Shown here piece by piece: positions 44,708 to 55,299 of a stretch of DNA of 64,000 nt. Source of the DNA: Diaporthe sp. PMI_573 (Eukaryota > Ascomycota > Sordariomycetes > Diaporthales > Diaporthaceae). The notes under the pieces were generated by a model. That model was given only the letters and a program-made list of their open reading frames with translations. It was not told where the DNA came from and did no database searches. Each line of letters opens with the position of its first letter. The first letter of the stretch is position 1. Where the stretch lies: assembly GCA_021399435.1 (NCBI GenBank), contig JAJTUP010000017.1:1054001-1118000 (forward strand), given 5' to 3'. A program made the translations under genes and the position numbers.

Positions 44708-46636
44708 ATGGTGCGCGAATCACAGAAACGCTTCCTGAGTGAATTGCGAGGTCACTGCCAGTGTCTTTTTTTGCCAGCTTCGTCACGAATATTTCATCAG
44801 TTGATCGCAAGCTTTACACTACTCTTTGGCCTTTCGCATGTTGTTCATTTCGGCTTAGTCCTAGAAATTATTACAGCTGTCGAAATGGTCAACCTAGCAA
44901 GAGACTACATTGATATCTTACTTTGTTTAGGGGAGAAGTGCTTCGCAAATATAGCTTGTCGGCGATTATCGAGCTGACATTTTTAGCGACCAAACCCGCC
45001 CCGCAGGTGCAAGCGAGATAGAGTCCGATGACACACCATCAGAGTCTCTTCGGCCCAACGAGACCGAGATCGGGAACAGCCAAGAGCATGGAAGGGCTAC
45101 CGAAGCGATAGATTTCGAGCATGAGGGAGCCTTCATTCACAGCGAAACATTTGATTCCGTCAATGCCGGAGACTCTGCAGGGGAGGCAGCCACGGCCAGC
45201 AATGGAGAAAACGATTCTGTTATTACCGCGCCGATCCAGATTGTCGAAGCAGACAAGGACAACGTACTACTCAACGCACCAACGTTACTCAAGCAGCCTT
45301 TTTCCATTCGGATCTCCCTGGCACAATTGACAGCCGAAGGGAGAGGCATCTATGCCGGCTTGGTGATGGTTGAAGGTAAATGCGTCGAGTTTGACAACAG
45401 CCAGAATGCCCCCATCTACGATCCATTGGATTTCAATATGTTTCTGGAGAGGATTCCTCACGGGAAAATAGCTCTACTTCAGAGCTACCGAATGCAGGCA
45501 CATGACACGTTTCGCAGGTGGTTCATCACGGTTCAGGAAGGAGACAGGAAGCCGACGACTCCCCAATCGGTCGAGACTCAATGTCTGCATGGATTTACTG
45601 TAGCTCTGGAGATGCGTGCCAAAGCACATGGAAAGTCGGTGGCACTCACGACAGCAGAAATTGCGAAAAGCGTCGCAAGAAGCTCATAGATGGAAAGCAC
45701 ATTCTCGGCATCGGAGGGCAGTTGGTCGACAAGCTCTTGCGAGACGCGGGAAACGCGAAGGCGAAGCAGGAGACCCAACCCAAAGAACATGAAGAGATTT
45801 ACCAAGGTCCACATGACAGACACTGCGGATGTCCCAGGTACAAGGCCCCACCTCAACCAGTTGTTGATAACAGGCCGCTGCAAGATCGGGAGGTGTATAA
45901 AAAGGTCGGTGACGATTACTACCCACGATCAGAAAACACATGGATTCCAAGCTTTGGCCCGGAGCAATATTGTGCTCTGCCTGACATTCACCGCATATTA
46001 TCGCATGAGCATTGCGACTTTTTCGCGGTATCCCAGCATCCCAACGCTTCGCTAGCACTGGAATTTTGCAAAGAAGCGTGAGATGACTACGAGAATGTGG
46101 AGGCACGGCATATATGCGTTTCTCGAGATTCTTCGCCATCGACAGCCCGAGAGCCAGGAATTTATGTCAGCTTTAACTATCTTGGCATTACAATATACTA
46201 GCTTTGCTGTAGGAGACTGTTCCGTAGTTTCGTTCCACCTGGGCTGAATGCACAGGAGATCTAGCTCGATATAAGTACGTAAGGTGCAGTTTCTGCTAGC
46301 TATAGATGGATAAGAGCGACTAATGCCTCCTGGATAGTTGGTTATTGTCTGAATAAGGATGTGGAGGCCGGGCCGCGCTGGGGCTACATCGGCAAGGAGG
46401 ACTACACTCGGGCTTTAGACGCTAACCCCACGGTCGGCTACCTCTACCACCACCTCGCCATTCTGGAAGGGCCCCGATCTGTGTGTTGTTTTGATGCAGA
46501 TTTCGACAAAACCATATCTTCGCTTTTCTATTTCACCAAGGCCCTTGTTGTCGAGACCCCATGTTTTACCACCCTGGATTCGATGTTCACTTTGATCGAC
46601 TCAATCATATGTCTTGTCTCCTATTGTACGGTTTGA
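44708..46636 (+). pseudogene. Decayed copy of the Est1-type gene
   Basis: This follows the intact gene at 58796-63045 in the opposite orientation. Exon 1 (44708 to about 44937) keeps the hydrophobic anchor and an M-V-N-L-A-R-D-Y-I-D block like the intact M-A-N-L-A-Q-D-R-I-D. A matching intron (GTGCTT...TTTTAG) leads into exon 2 (ASEIESDD; GENDSVITAPIQ; GRGIYAGLVMVEGKCVEFDN). That frame is lost near 45665-45689, continues in another to about 46081, and shifts again near 46081. The Est1-domain exon restarts at about 46361 (DYTRALDANPTVGYLYHHLA; SLFYFTKALVVETPCF) and stops at 46636. The last two exons, about 650 codons, are missing. It cannot encode a full protein. Confidence 0.85.
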
Positions 46637-49106
46637 AACAATGAGGATGATACTGGTAGTTGAGTTGGATATACGGATTGGTCTGCTGGTTTCAACAGCT
46701 GTCGGTTCTCAAAATCACATAGTTGAAGTTGTGTGGGCGGCCACTTGAACTCATTTGCATGACTTATCTTGAAATCATCTGAGCGGCATTATCCAGCTTT
46801 GTTGATGAATACTACAGTACAGTACTTCAGCCGATTAGACCATGTGTCAAAAGAGTGAACTTATGGTGCCGTTGCGGCGAATCTCTCCAAAAGCAGGATT
46901 AATACATACCAATCGAATGGTCATCTCTATCGTCAGCCAGATGATCGGAATTATGATTCGCCAAAATGGCACCACTGTGGATGCAACCGCCATGGCTCCA
47001 GGCCAGGTGATTAGGCGGACGGCATGCCAACCCGTCAAAGCAATAACGACGTGATGCACTTGCGTTGATGGGATCCCGACTGTGAGTGGTCGGTCTCTTC
47101 AGTTTGCGCTAGGTCTGTCCTGTGGCCGATCGCACACTTAAACGCATCTGATCTGGCACGTATAGCTCTGGAAACCTCCGAGCTCACTTCAACTGTGTAC
47201 AGTACCTCCAGATCATGGTAGAATGACGGTACACAACTTCAGACATGCCGCGCCCATCTACATCATATGACAGCGTACATGCAGAACCCTCCAGGTTTGA
47301 AATAATCAAAGTTTATCGAGAACCCGATTGCAGAGCTATCTTCCCCAACAACGACAATTCGCTGCTGCGCCAGCGGAAACCAATCGCATCCCCCGTCTAA
47401 CAACGCGGGCTCTGGGTCGCTGGCGCCTCAACCGAACGCCTGACCACCATTCTGCGATCTCTTCAGAAAGATAACATATTTGGCTCTTCCTAGTCCGCTC
47501 GAATCGCCTTCCAGAACTCTTCCAGTCCCAGGAGCCCAGCTGCTTAGACCTCGCTCCGACTTCCACCTCTTGCCCCATTCAAGTCAAACCTTACATGGCG
47601 CCCCTGGACCAGCCACAGGAGAGTCTTCTTCCTGAATTCTCGATCTCGCTATCTCCCCATGCACGGTATGGATGAGCATTCCAAGGCCCACTCAGCAATT
47701 ACCACTCATCACGCGTAGAATATTCAGGATTGTACATGGTCCCAGATGTGCAAGAGAAGCGGGCTGGGGCTGCAAGGCCACGCCGCCGCCCGGAGGAGGC
47801 AAAACAATCATGATAGACGAAGCCAACACGACCCATCAGTGCCGGTGGTAACGACACATTTGGGCAGCCCTGGGTGCGACCGCTCTGACAGAACTTACAG
47901 TCCGACATGTGGTATGGGTACATGTGGGATGACCGTGCCACCCCCATCGCCCGGCCTATTCTACCCCGTATCTCCTGCCCCTTTCCCTAAAGTGTACCCA
48001 TCAACGTATGTACAAACTAACCAGCCATCACATACTACGATTATGAATGACTTGGTTGGAGCTTCAACGTTCGAGCACCTCTATACGCAGCGACAGACTG
48101 CTATTACAAGCCGAGCAACGTGATTACCCTACCGCCAGTCAGTGCGAATAGATGACAACGGCAGCGAAGACAAGTTTCCTGACCTCAATTCAGAAGATTC
48201 CACAGAGGTTCCCAGGGGATCCTCGGCATACACACCGACATCGTTTTTCTGGAGAATGGGTCTTCTCACAGAATAGTTAGGTCATGGATGCCAGCTCGCG
48301 GCAGATGCCGCGTATTTCTTGCTCACGTTCCATGATGGCCTACGACCTGTAAATCTGCGACCGTACCACTGGTAGAGTATCTCTACTCATCACCTACGGC
48401 TGACAAAAGAGCCTGGGTATGGGTTCTTCAGATACTAGAGTTTATGGGCGCCTGGCTGAGCGGGGTTTATCTGGTCATGATCTATCCTTTCTCATCTCCA
48501 CTATGAACTTGTCCACCCTCCCTTCCTGTTATACAGCACCCTACCCAGCAACGGCACAAAAGTCGGTATTCCTCAGCGAAGGCGTCTAGGCGGGTCCTTT
48601 CAGTCCGGTATCTCGTAGTGCAACAATGAACCTGAATAACCAATACCGAGACAACTATTTTCATTGAGGAACATTCCGTGCCCGACCGTTTAGTCGCCCC
48701 ATCTCATAACTACGATGAGCTGTCAAGCACAGCCTGCCTCATATTCTACGATATACCGTGCCTGGTACTGTAGAGACCAAATGATTGTCCGCACTTCTGC
48801 TGCCTCCGCTGTCGGAGTTCGAGTCAGCCGCAGAGCCTGTGTTGTATTTGGCGACCTTCTATACACCCTATTCACTGTAGCCACCTCTTTCTGACTATAA
48901 CGCGACTTCCAATATTAGCAATACGTCTCACGGACTCCAGCCACAAGCTCTCGTACAATTAATACTCCTACCGCAGCTCTTGCCACACACCGCTCCACCC
49001 ATCCATTAACAGGCCTCATAAATTACCGCATGATCTGCAGGTCTCCTTTCAAGTTGTACTCATCTTTGGTCGCTGCATCCCGCCTCAACTCCTTCCATTA
49101 CAGTGA
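46637..49106. other. Long intergenic stretch, no supported gene
   Basis: About 2.5 kb without a coherent frame or repeat that I could identify. A hydrophobic minus-strand frame (46847-47059) was considered and rejected. Confidence 0.5.
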
Positions 49107-49496
49107 CTAAAACTTGCGGAGGGAAGCACACGCCCTAGTAATTATTAGAGTGCACAGTGACGACCTTAATATGGGAGGGGAAAATTGTACAGCTTCATCT
49201 GCCAGCAACGGTGAGATGCCCTTCCTAGACCGGCACACGTAGCCTTGTCCCTTCCTGCTTAGCGAGACGTGGAACTCGGTGCCGTAATCGTAGTGAAGCT
49301 TGCTTAATGTTTTAACAAGGGTGCGCCATCTTTTTTTAAAATTCTCACCGCTCCTGTCCCTCTTTCTTGTTTGTCTTCTCCTACAGTCGATTTGAGATAT
49401 GGCCATTTGTGTGCCACATGCATCCTCAGCAGAGTGAGGCCCTTCCAATGATCGGTCGTCAGTGTTATCCATCTCGAGGGATAGCTCCTTATTCAT
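49107..49496 (-). CDS. Small MADS/SRF-like basic protein
   Basis: A single frame of 129 residues from ATG 49496. After an acidic N-terminus, residues 38-60 are strongly basic (RRRQTRKRDRSG, then FKKRWRTLVKTLSKLH), followed by a strand pair with a GTEFHVSLSRKGQGYVC pattern and a Pro-containing end. This is the order seen in short fungal MADS-box-like proteins: basic helix, then two strands. Unlike the protein at 23787, the basic residues are kept, so DNA binding is plausible. The C-terminus is short. A transcription-factor role is inferred from the pattern only. Confidence 0.5.
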   Translation of the reverse strand: MNKELSLEMDNTDDRSLEGPHSAEDACGTQMAISQIDCRRRQTRKRDRSGENFKKRWRTLVKTLSKLHYDYGTEFHVSLSRKGQGYVCRSRKGISPLLADEAVQFSPPILRSSLCTLIITRACASLRKF

Positions 49497-49939
49497 CTGC
49501 TGTACTGGCGAATGTTGATGAGTACGACAAAGATCATAATCGTTAGATTAGAGAACGATAGCTAGTCAGGCCTGGCTCGTAGGTAGTTTTATCATGCGCG
49601 AGAAGCTTTTTTTGGGAGTACCTGAACTGAAGTCTGGCGCCGGGGCCCACTTTCCGGCGCGTTTGCCCGAGTCCCGGGCTTGGGACAGCGTCGGAGCCAC
49701 CAGGAACCCGGAGGTGGGGCTGATCTATGTTCTCAGCTACGCATCCTCTAGCTCCCCCAATCTCGGCTCCAGGCTCTTTGTTTTTGATCAAGGCCGTTCC
49801 GGGCTCCTGATTCCCATCCTGACCTTAATTGCAGGTGGTGCCCGGGAGTGAGGACAGGCACAGAGGCAAGACAAAAACACCGGCGTTCCAAGAGCGCAAG
49901 TCTTTTCCGCCCCGGGATATTTAGAACACAGTATTTTAA
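49497..49939. other. Intergenic between divergent genes
   Basis: 5' flanks of the MADS-like (minus) and membrane-protein (plus) genes. The plus-strand frame at 49594-49851 has no support. Confidence 0.45.
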
Positions 49940-50480
49940 ATGTCGCAGACATGTCAACGTATAATTATCGAGTCGAGCTCGGCTCCTATCTGGTACAACC
50001 TGGCAGCTACAGCCGCACAATGGATTGTACTTGCTGGGTTCTTCATCCTCCTAGGCACGTCCACCTCACTCAAAGGGCAGTCACAGATCATAGGTGGTTC
50101 TCAGGTTGCGAGAGCAGTAATTAAAATTCCTTTGATACCTCTTGCTGGTATATGTTACGCTGCGGGTGTCGCCGGGCTGGCCATGCTGTGGTCTAAATTC
50201 AAGTCTAATTACATATGGCTGCTGACTCATTTATTCTGGCAAGTAAAACCACGTCCTTGGGGATGCTTAGTGTTAATACAAATGTATCTCTAGTCCTGGC
50301 ATTTTGAACTGTACAAGCGGCGTTATTACCATCATCCTAAACATGTATACTGCCCGAGATGGCACGTGGTCACCAACAGCTGGAGTTACTTTGGGGATTT
50401 TTTTATTTTCACTTTCCAATTTCATATTCATATCTCTCCTTTATAAGCTCTGTTTGCTCTACTGGCTTGAGGAAGAATAG
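49940..50480 (+). CDS. Small integral membrane protein, copy 2 of a paralogous pair
   Basis: Exons 49940-50238 and 50294-50480 are joined by a 55-nt intron that begins with GC rather than GT (GCAAGT...CTCTAG). Only this choice restores the frame found in the paralogue at 34666-35196. The product is 161 residues. There are four hydrophobic segments (WIVLAGFFILLGTST; IPLAGICYAAGVAGLAMLW; VITIILNMY; LGIFLFSLSNFIFISLLY) and the conserved YTARDGTWSPTAGVT loop. Exon 1 is 299 nt in both copies. Of the two, this copy carries the rarer GC-AG intron. Function unknown. The next gene, on the opposite strand, encodes the HMG-CoA reductase-like protein. Confidence 0.75.
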
Positions 50481-50818
50481 ATAGGATCTATCAAAGGGGT
50501 CAAAGCATCGAATTGTACTGTAGTTCTGCTGTCCTAAATATCGCGATCAAGCGCCAGGATGCCAAGCATCGGTTCTATCCGTCACATTTTCTAGGCGACT
50601 CCGGCTCCGACCCTATTACTTCAATACTGAAATGTGGGTGGGCCTTTGGTCTGTAGGGAGGGAGCTATGTGATGCCACAGCATATCTTTCTTTCCTTTTC
50701 TTGTTTTTTTTTTCTGGTTCATTTTTGCGCTGTGCGAACATTCGATCTTGAACTTAATTTGAAGATGAGTGGGCAGCTTCAGAGATACATTACATGATCA
50801 GACGTGAAAGTAGTGTCC
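50481..50818. other. Intergenic, convergent gene ends
   Basis: 3' flanks of the membrane-protein and HMG-CoA reductase-like genes, with a T-rich run at about 50695-50715. Nothing else is seen. Confidence 0.5.
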
Positions 50819-51973
50819 TCACAGCTTCTCCCCTCGGGCCAGACGCATATGGCTCTGTGTAAAAGTGTCGTTGGCCACAGCGGCTCCTGTGCTCAAGTCT
50901 AGCGCAAGCGCGAACGAGGCGATTATCCCTGCCAGGCGGCCCTTCATGTCTGGCCCGTCACACTTGAGCAGCTTGAGCGCCTCGCGCTGAGTTGGGTACC
51001 CTGTACCACCCCCGACGGTTCCCACCGGCAGGGACGGGAAGTAAAGCGACAGCCTTAGATCTTTCGTCTCGTTATCCAACTCAGAGGTTAAATGACTCCA
51101 TGAGGCTTCAGCAACGCTTCCAACGTCCTGCCCAGTTGAGATGAACAAGGCTGCCAGAATGTTCGCGGTGTTGATATTGGAACCAAATTGTCCATTTCGA
51201 ATACCCCCTTCTTTCACGGTCTGATGTGTGAAATAGAGGCGATCGGTGCTGCATCCCAAAACTGACTGGCAGGTTTGATTGGTGATTGTTCCCCAGACAA
51301 TGACTTCGACACCTCTTGATACTTTGACGTTTCCCCATGACGGCTTCTTATCAGAGGCCAGTTGGCCCTCGATCAAGAAATCCCGAATGAAAAATTTGAT
51401 CTCCAATTCCTCACGAAGCATATCACAAGCATGTTGTGTAGCTTTGGTAACCATGTTCTGCCCAGCGGCGCTGCCGCAATGATATGTGCAGAGTAGGTGA
51501 ACTTGGGATCCGATAACCGTAGGGTTCATGGACCGAAACTGAACAAATCGGCTAGTCGACTCGGCCCACTCCGCAAATTTTGCTCGGAACGAAGGGACTG
51601 CACGAGCGAATGCAACAGCGTGGCCAGGATGATCGAATACGAAAACGGGAGCTCGAGACATCCCATCACCCAGGATTTCAAAATTCAACCCACCAGAAGC
51701 GTTGAAGGCTTTACAACCCCTCGAGCAACTTGCAACGAGGGTCGGTTCATATGTTGCGAGGGGTGCGGCAAGAGTATCCATGAAAAGAGTGTCGATATTG
51801 TCTGGCCCCGAAAGGCGCAGAGGGCCAGCCATGCCAACAGGAACTTCTGTGACACCAACGACATTCTCAATAGTATACTGCTGGAGAGATTCGGGGTCCC
51901 TGAGAATGGAAACGATGTCTTTTTTATTGTAATAAGAGTGAACCTTCCTCTCTCGGGTAGACTTCTCGGCCAT
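50819..51973 (-). CDS. Stand-alone, divergent HMG-CoA reductase-like protein (class I type, no membrane domain)
   Basis: An intron-free frame with 384 residues from ATG 51973. In-frame residues further upstream (to about 52040) still look family-like, so an upstream exon or lost start is possible. HMG-CoA reductase makes mevalonate from HMG-CoA with NADPH. Here the sterol-sensing membrane domain is absent. Catalytic residues are visible: Glu76 (EPTLVAS), Lys209 (SDKKP), Asp283 (GQD) and His375 (SHM). GTVGGGT is at 318-324. Unusual changes: the NADPH motif DAMGMNM reads SAAGQNM (Asp to Ser168), the N-A-H of NAHAAN reads N-I-N (His to Asn268), and the regulatory Ser six residues after the catalytic His is Gly381. 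It could supply mevalonate, act as a resistance variant, or have a new role. Confidence 0.85.
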   Translation of the reverse strand: MAEKSTRERKVHSYYNKKDIVSILRDPESLQQYTIENVVGVTEVPVGMAGPLRLSGPDNIDTLFMDTLAAPLATYEPTLVASCSRGCKAFNASGGLNFEILGDGMSRAPVFVFDHPGHAVAFARAVPSFRAKFAEWAESTSRFVQFRSMNPTVIGSQVHLLCTYHCGSAAGQNMVTKATQHACDMLREELEIKFFIRDFLIEGQLASDKKPSWGNVKVSRGVEVIVWGTITNQTCQSVLGCSTDRLYFTHQTVKEGGIRNGQFGSNINTANILAALFISTGQDVGSVAEASWSHLTSELDNETKDLRLSLYFPSLPVGTVGGGTGYPTQREALKLLKCDGPDMKGRLAGIIASFALALDLSTGAAVANDTFTQSHMRLARGEKL

Positions 51974-52702
51974 TTCGATGGCTAAAGTGCCGGGTAGCAC
52001 TGTCTTGTTGAAGGCAATATGTGTTTGTCGCAAATAAAGGGAGATAATCAAGCAGCTTAAATCAAACGATTCTGAGGCCAGGCTGGGTTCCAAACCCTGC
52101 TTTAAGTAGAAATTGAGCTACATAGCAAGTTCTTCAAATGGTCACTGCCGCTGAACCGTATTCTTCGGGCATGTAGCGCAGTAATAGCTCGAGATACCGT
52201 GTATAGCGGTAAAGTAAAAGGCGATGGGTGTCGTAAAAGTATTTAGTTAATTGTATGGTAATGGTGATGTGGGTCTATACCTGGGGCGGCTTGGCAAACT
52301 AGATTTGTATCGACAGGGTACTTGGGAAGAAATCATTAACAGGCTACAAACAGCTTACTGTAGACTTGTCAGGGATCAAGCATGTTTAGAAACTAATTAG
52401 GTCCCATCGTTGCATCCCTGTCTGATCCCCTATTGTTCTTCATATTTCAGCCGTATCGTAGTGCTATCATTGCGGACAAATTGGAGTTGTCTCATGAGAC
52501 TTTAGATATCTCTTGGTCATAATCAACTACAGTATCCTACACTGCTATAATGGCGGCTCTTGCCTTGTAAAGCCGCCTGCATTATAGCAAGGTGTCCGCT
52601 TTACCTGACAGAATCTATCCCACAGAGATACCGTTCTTCAGGTTACCGACTGTGCAGCTAGCTGATATAATCTTCGAGTCGTCTGATGGATTGAATGTAT
52701 TA

Positions 52703-52741
52703 TTTATATATGTATATATATATACATATATATATATATAT
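52703..52741. repeat. TA-rich microsatellite
   Basis: An almost uninterrupted run of TA steps with a few TG/CA interruptions. A simple sequence repeat. Confidence 0.8.
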
Positions 52742-52939
52742 GGCATGCACTGTGTATAAGTCTCGGTCCTTTTAGGGCGCGGTGTTGCTCCCCATATACC
52801 CTCGAGTGATCCGACACGCAAAGATGATACTGCAGTGAGCAAAGTGGGACGCCAGGTGATTGCTGCTCGTTCGTGGAGATGAACTGTTAACGTTATTATA
52901 ATGCCATCCAGTGCACTTACAAATCGCGCGCCGATGCGA

Positions 52940-52962
52940 GACTCGTTCAATTTGAACGAGTC
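52940..52962. promoter_or_regulatory. 23-bp palindrome, copy 4
   Basis: The exact reverse complement of copies 1 and 3 (central T instead of A), including the flanking dinucleotide. It lies about 0.97 kb upstream of the HMG-CoA reductase-like ATG and 1.2 kb upstream of the right transthyretin-like gene. Confidence 0.55.
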
Positions 52963-54095
52963 TGAGGTGAGCGATGCGATTGGATGACCGAGAGTCGATC
53001 CTTACGCCGGGACTTCCGGGATTCTTTGGCTACGGCAGTTGCCCTTGTCTAGTAGCCTCTCCTATCTTTTGAGGATATTAAAACAGGCAGCAGCTCGCTA
53101 ACAGCTAGTAGTAGTCAGAGCATACATCACGATTTCGGGTCGAATTGGACGGTACTGTTTTGGCTGGGCAGAACCCTGCTAGTGATCCAATGCCTACGGT
53201 GTGTAGACTCGGAATAGTAGGCTTAGCGGCCTGTGCCACACCTGCTGCTTGCATTATGTAAGAACATGGTTTGGGAGGAGTCAGGCGGCCAGCTTCGGGG
53301 AGAAAGGCTTCGTGAGGCTGCTATAAAACTGATGATAAGACACGGATGACTCAGTCGTAGACGACTGAGAGAAGCTTACTTATATATTAGCTTCGAGCTG
53401 TCGGATCTTGAGAGCGGGCATCCGAGCTCGCTTCCTATCTCCAACCAAGAATCTGGTCTCACGGCCGCACACTTCCCGATCCTTGCATTGCAGACAAATG
53501 GTCTTATTATGTGGTCAAGCAGGTACAGTACTGTAACCTAGCAAGACAGGTCGGGGTTGGGAGCAAAGAGAAGCATCCCCTTTGAGGGGCGCTCTACTGC
53601 ACACCAGAAGAACCAGGCTTCCAATACATTCTCAGGACAAAGCAGTTTCAGTGTAGGAAAATAATCGTGCGAAAATCTCGCTCACCTAAATATAGAGTCT
53701 TACTCGGATGGCCGCAACGAAAGGAAACAGCGATTGACTCTTATCTGTATGAGTGTAGTACATCATTGAGTCGAACAGCCACCGAATGTGGCGCTCACTA
53801 ATCTATGCAATTTTTTCTGCCTCACAAATCTCTCGACTATAGTTTCATTCGACAGATCCTTTGTATTTTCGCGCGCTGAATGTTCGGGAGGGACTAGAGG
53901 GTGAGCCGATCTTACGAAGGGTGATCTTTGAGATATTTCCCACATATTGAAATCTCGAAGCTTTGAATGAAATACTATACCCCTGCGCTATACCACTTTC
54001 AGATCAACTTAGGTAAAATGGCGGACTGCGAAGAAGAGACCCGGATCGGAGAGGGGGAAAATTGACCCTCAACCAAATATAGGCTCATGACTTTC

Positions 54096-54102
54096 TATAA
54101 AA
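54096..54102 (+). promoter_or_regulatory. TATA box of the right transthyretin-like gene
   Basis: TATAAAA, about 65 nt before the ATG at 54164, matching the position in the left copy. Confidence 0.55.
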
Positions 54103-54163
54103 CCCACTGCTTTGTCTCTAGGCTTCTTCTATTCATTCTGAACATCAAGTTCCATCATCTACA

Positions 54164-54730
54164 ATGGCTCCCATTTGTTGCAGAGTCTTGGAAGCTTCCG
54201 GGTCTCCTGTCCCGAACATGACCGTTCGATTGACAGCATCTGTTGATTCGATGACATACCGCTTCGAGAACTATACATCTGTTGAAGGCTGTATATCTGT
54301 TTGGTTTCCTTTGGGCGTTGAGCATCCTCATGTACTGGAAGTGGATGCTGTCCGGTATTCCCGATTCTCCCTCACATTCTATTCGAGACTGGGAATGCCG
54401 ACAGCGTGGCCCCATATTACATCAGAATTCGTTATGGAACGACACATCCCGGGCTTGATCCAACTTCGGCTGTCATGTACTAGCTATAGTATCGAGGTAG
54501 TGCCGATGCACCTAATACAACCTCCGAGGCTCGAGACCCGCTACGCTTACCCTGGGGGCCCATCGCAAGCTGTTTTCTTTCCTCCCAACTCACATAATAG
54601 GCGAATGTCCCCAGTACAGATGGGACAGCCTTCCACACGAATCTCAGCTGCCGCTCCGAGGCCCGAAAAAGAAGGAATTGTCCAAAGTCCTGTCCCAGGT
54701 ATTTTAGACTCATTTCCACACTACCCTTAG
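54164..54730 (+). CDS. Transthyretin/5-hydroxyisourate hydrolase-like protein lacking catalytic residues, right copy
   Basis: An uninterrupted frame of 188 residues from ATG 54164. It shares the first motif (APICCRVLEASGSPVPNMTVRL, broken only by substitutions relative to the left copy), the FENYTSVEGC...VWFPL turn and the final SYSIEVV strand. The residues that differ from true HIUases (Arg for His in motif 1, no H-Y-H-V-P, no Y-R-G-S) are shared with the left copy, so loss of the catalytic set preceded the duplication. The Pro/Arg/Ser-rich extension is shorter by 18 residues and ends ...DSFPHYP. Both copies being open suggests a retained, non-catalytic or altered function. Confidence 0.65.
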   Translation: MAPICCRVLEASGSPVPNMTVRLTASVDSMTYRFENYTSVEGCISVWFPLGVEHPHVLEVDAVRYSRFSLTFYSRLGMPTAWPHITSEFVMERHIPGLIQLRLSCTSYSIEVVPMHLIQPPRLETRYAYPGGPSQAVFFPPNSHNRRMSPVQMGQPSTRISAAAPRPEKEGIVQSPVPGILDSFPHYP

Positions 54731-55299
54731 CAGCATCCTAACAGTAATTAGGATCCGGTGCAGTACGTCAAGAATCTATGTTCTCAGATCACGTCAAAGA
54801 GGAAACCTAGTAGGATGGGACATATCTTTCTCAATATCCTAGATATTAGTGATTGGAAAGGGGTGCTGGACTGCGAAACTATGGGGCTACAGCCGGTCAC
54901 ACTTAGGTCAATTCGGTAGTAACTTCTGAGGTAGCTCGATCCGGCTCCTCTTGATATACTTGGTAACTGGCTTTGTGTTATTAGCAATCAGCCTATTGTA
55001 ATATATCGCAGTAAATGGCTATAGTTGTGTTTTGAAATAAGACCTTTTACGAAGAGCATGGGCTTGCCGTCTAAACCTCTCTAAAGTGGCTCAGAATAGT
55101 AAACAATATGTACAATCGGTTGTCAAGTGTGAATGCTCAAACAACAGACCACATTATGGATTGAACATACAAAAAGGAAAGACAAAAGGTTTGATGAGAG
55201 CTTTCCATATAAAGCTAATATCATTCTATATAAACCACTATAATTAAACACTCTAGTCCTAGGGCCCTGAGATCAAGCCATTCAGAAGGCAGCATGTCC
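54731..55299. other. Intergenic, convergent gene ends
   Basis: 3' flanks of the transthyretin-like and helical genes in the right arm; the left equivalent is 8176-8953. Nothing else is seen. Confidence 0.5.

Larger units (their letters stand above)
51974..54163. other. Intergenic with AT microsatellite and palindrome copy 4
   Basis: No supported gene. It holds the TA/TATG microsatellite, palindrome copy 4 at 52940-52962, and a TATA box at 54096-54102 for the right transthyretin-like gene. Confidence 0.5.

Noticed and set aside
46847..47059. Hydrophobic minus-strand frame that might be a small membrane or terpene-cyclase-like fragment
   Set aside because: Too short, no conserved acidic motifs, and an open frame on the other strand of identical length.
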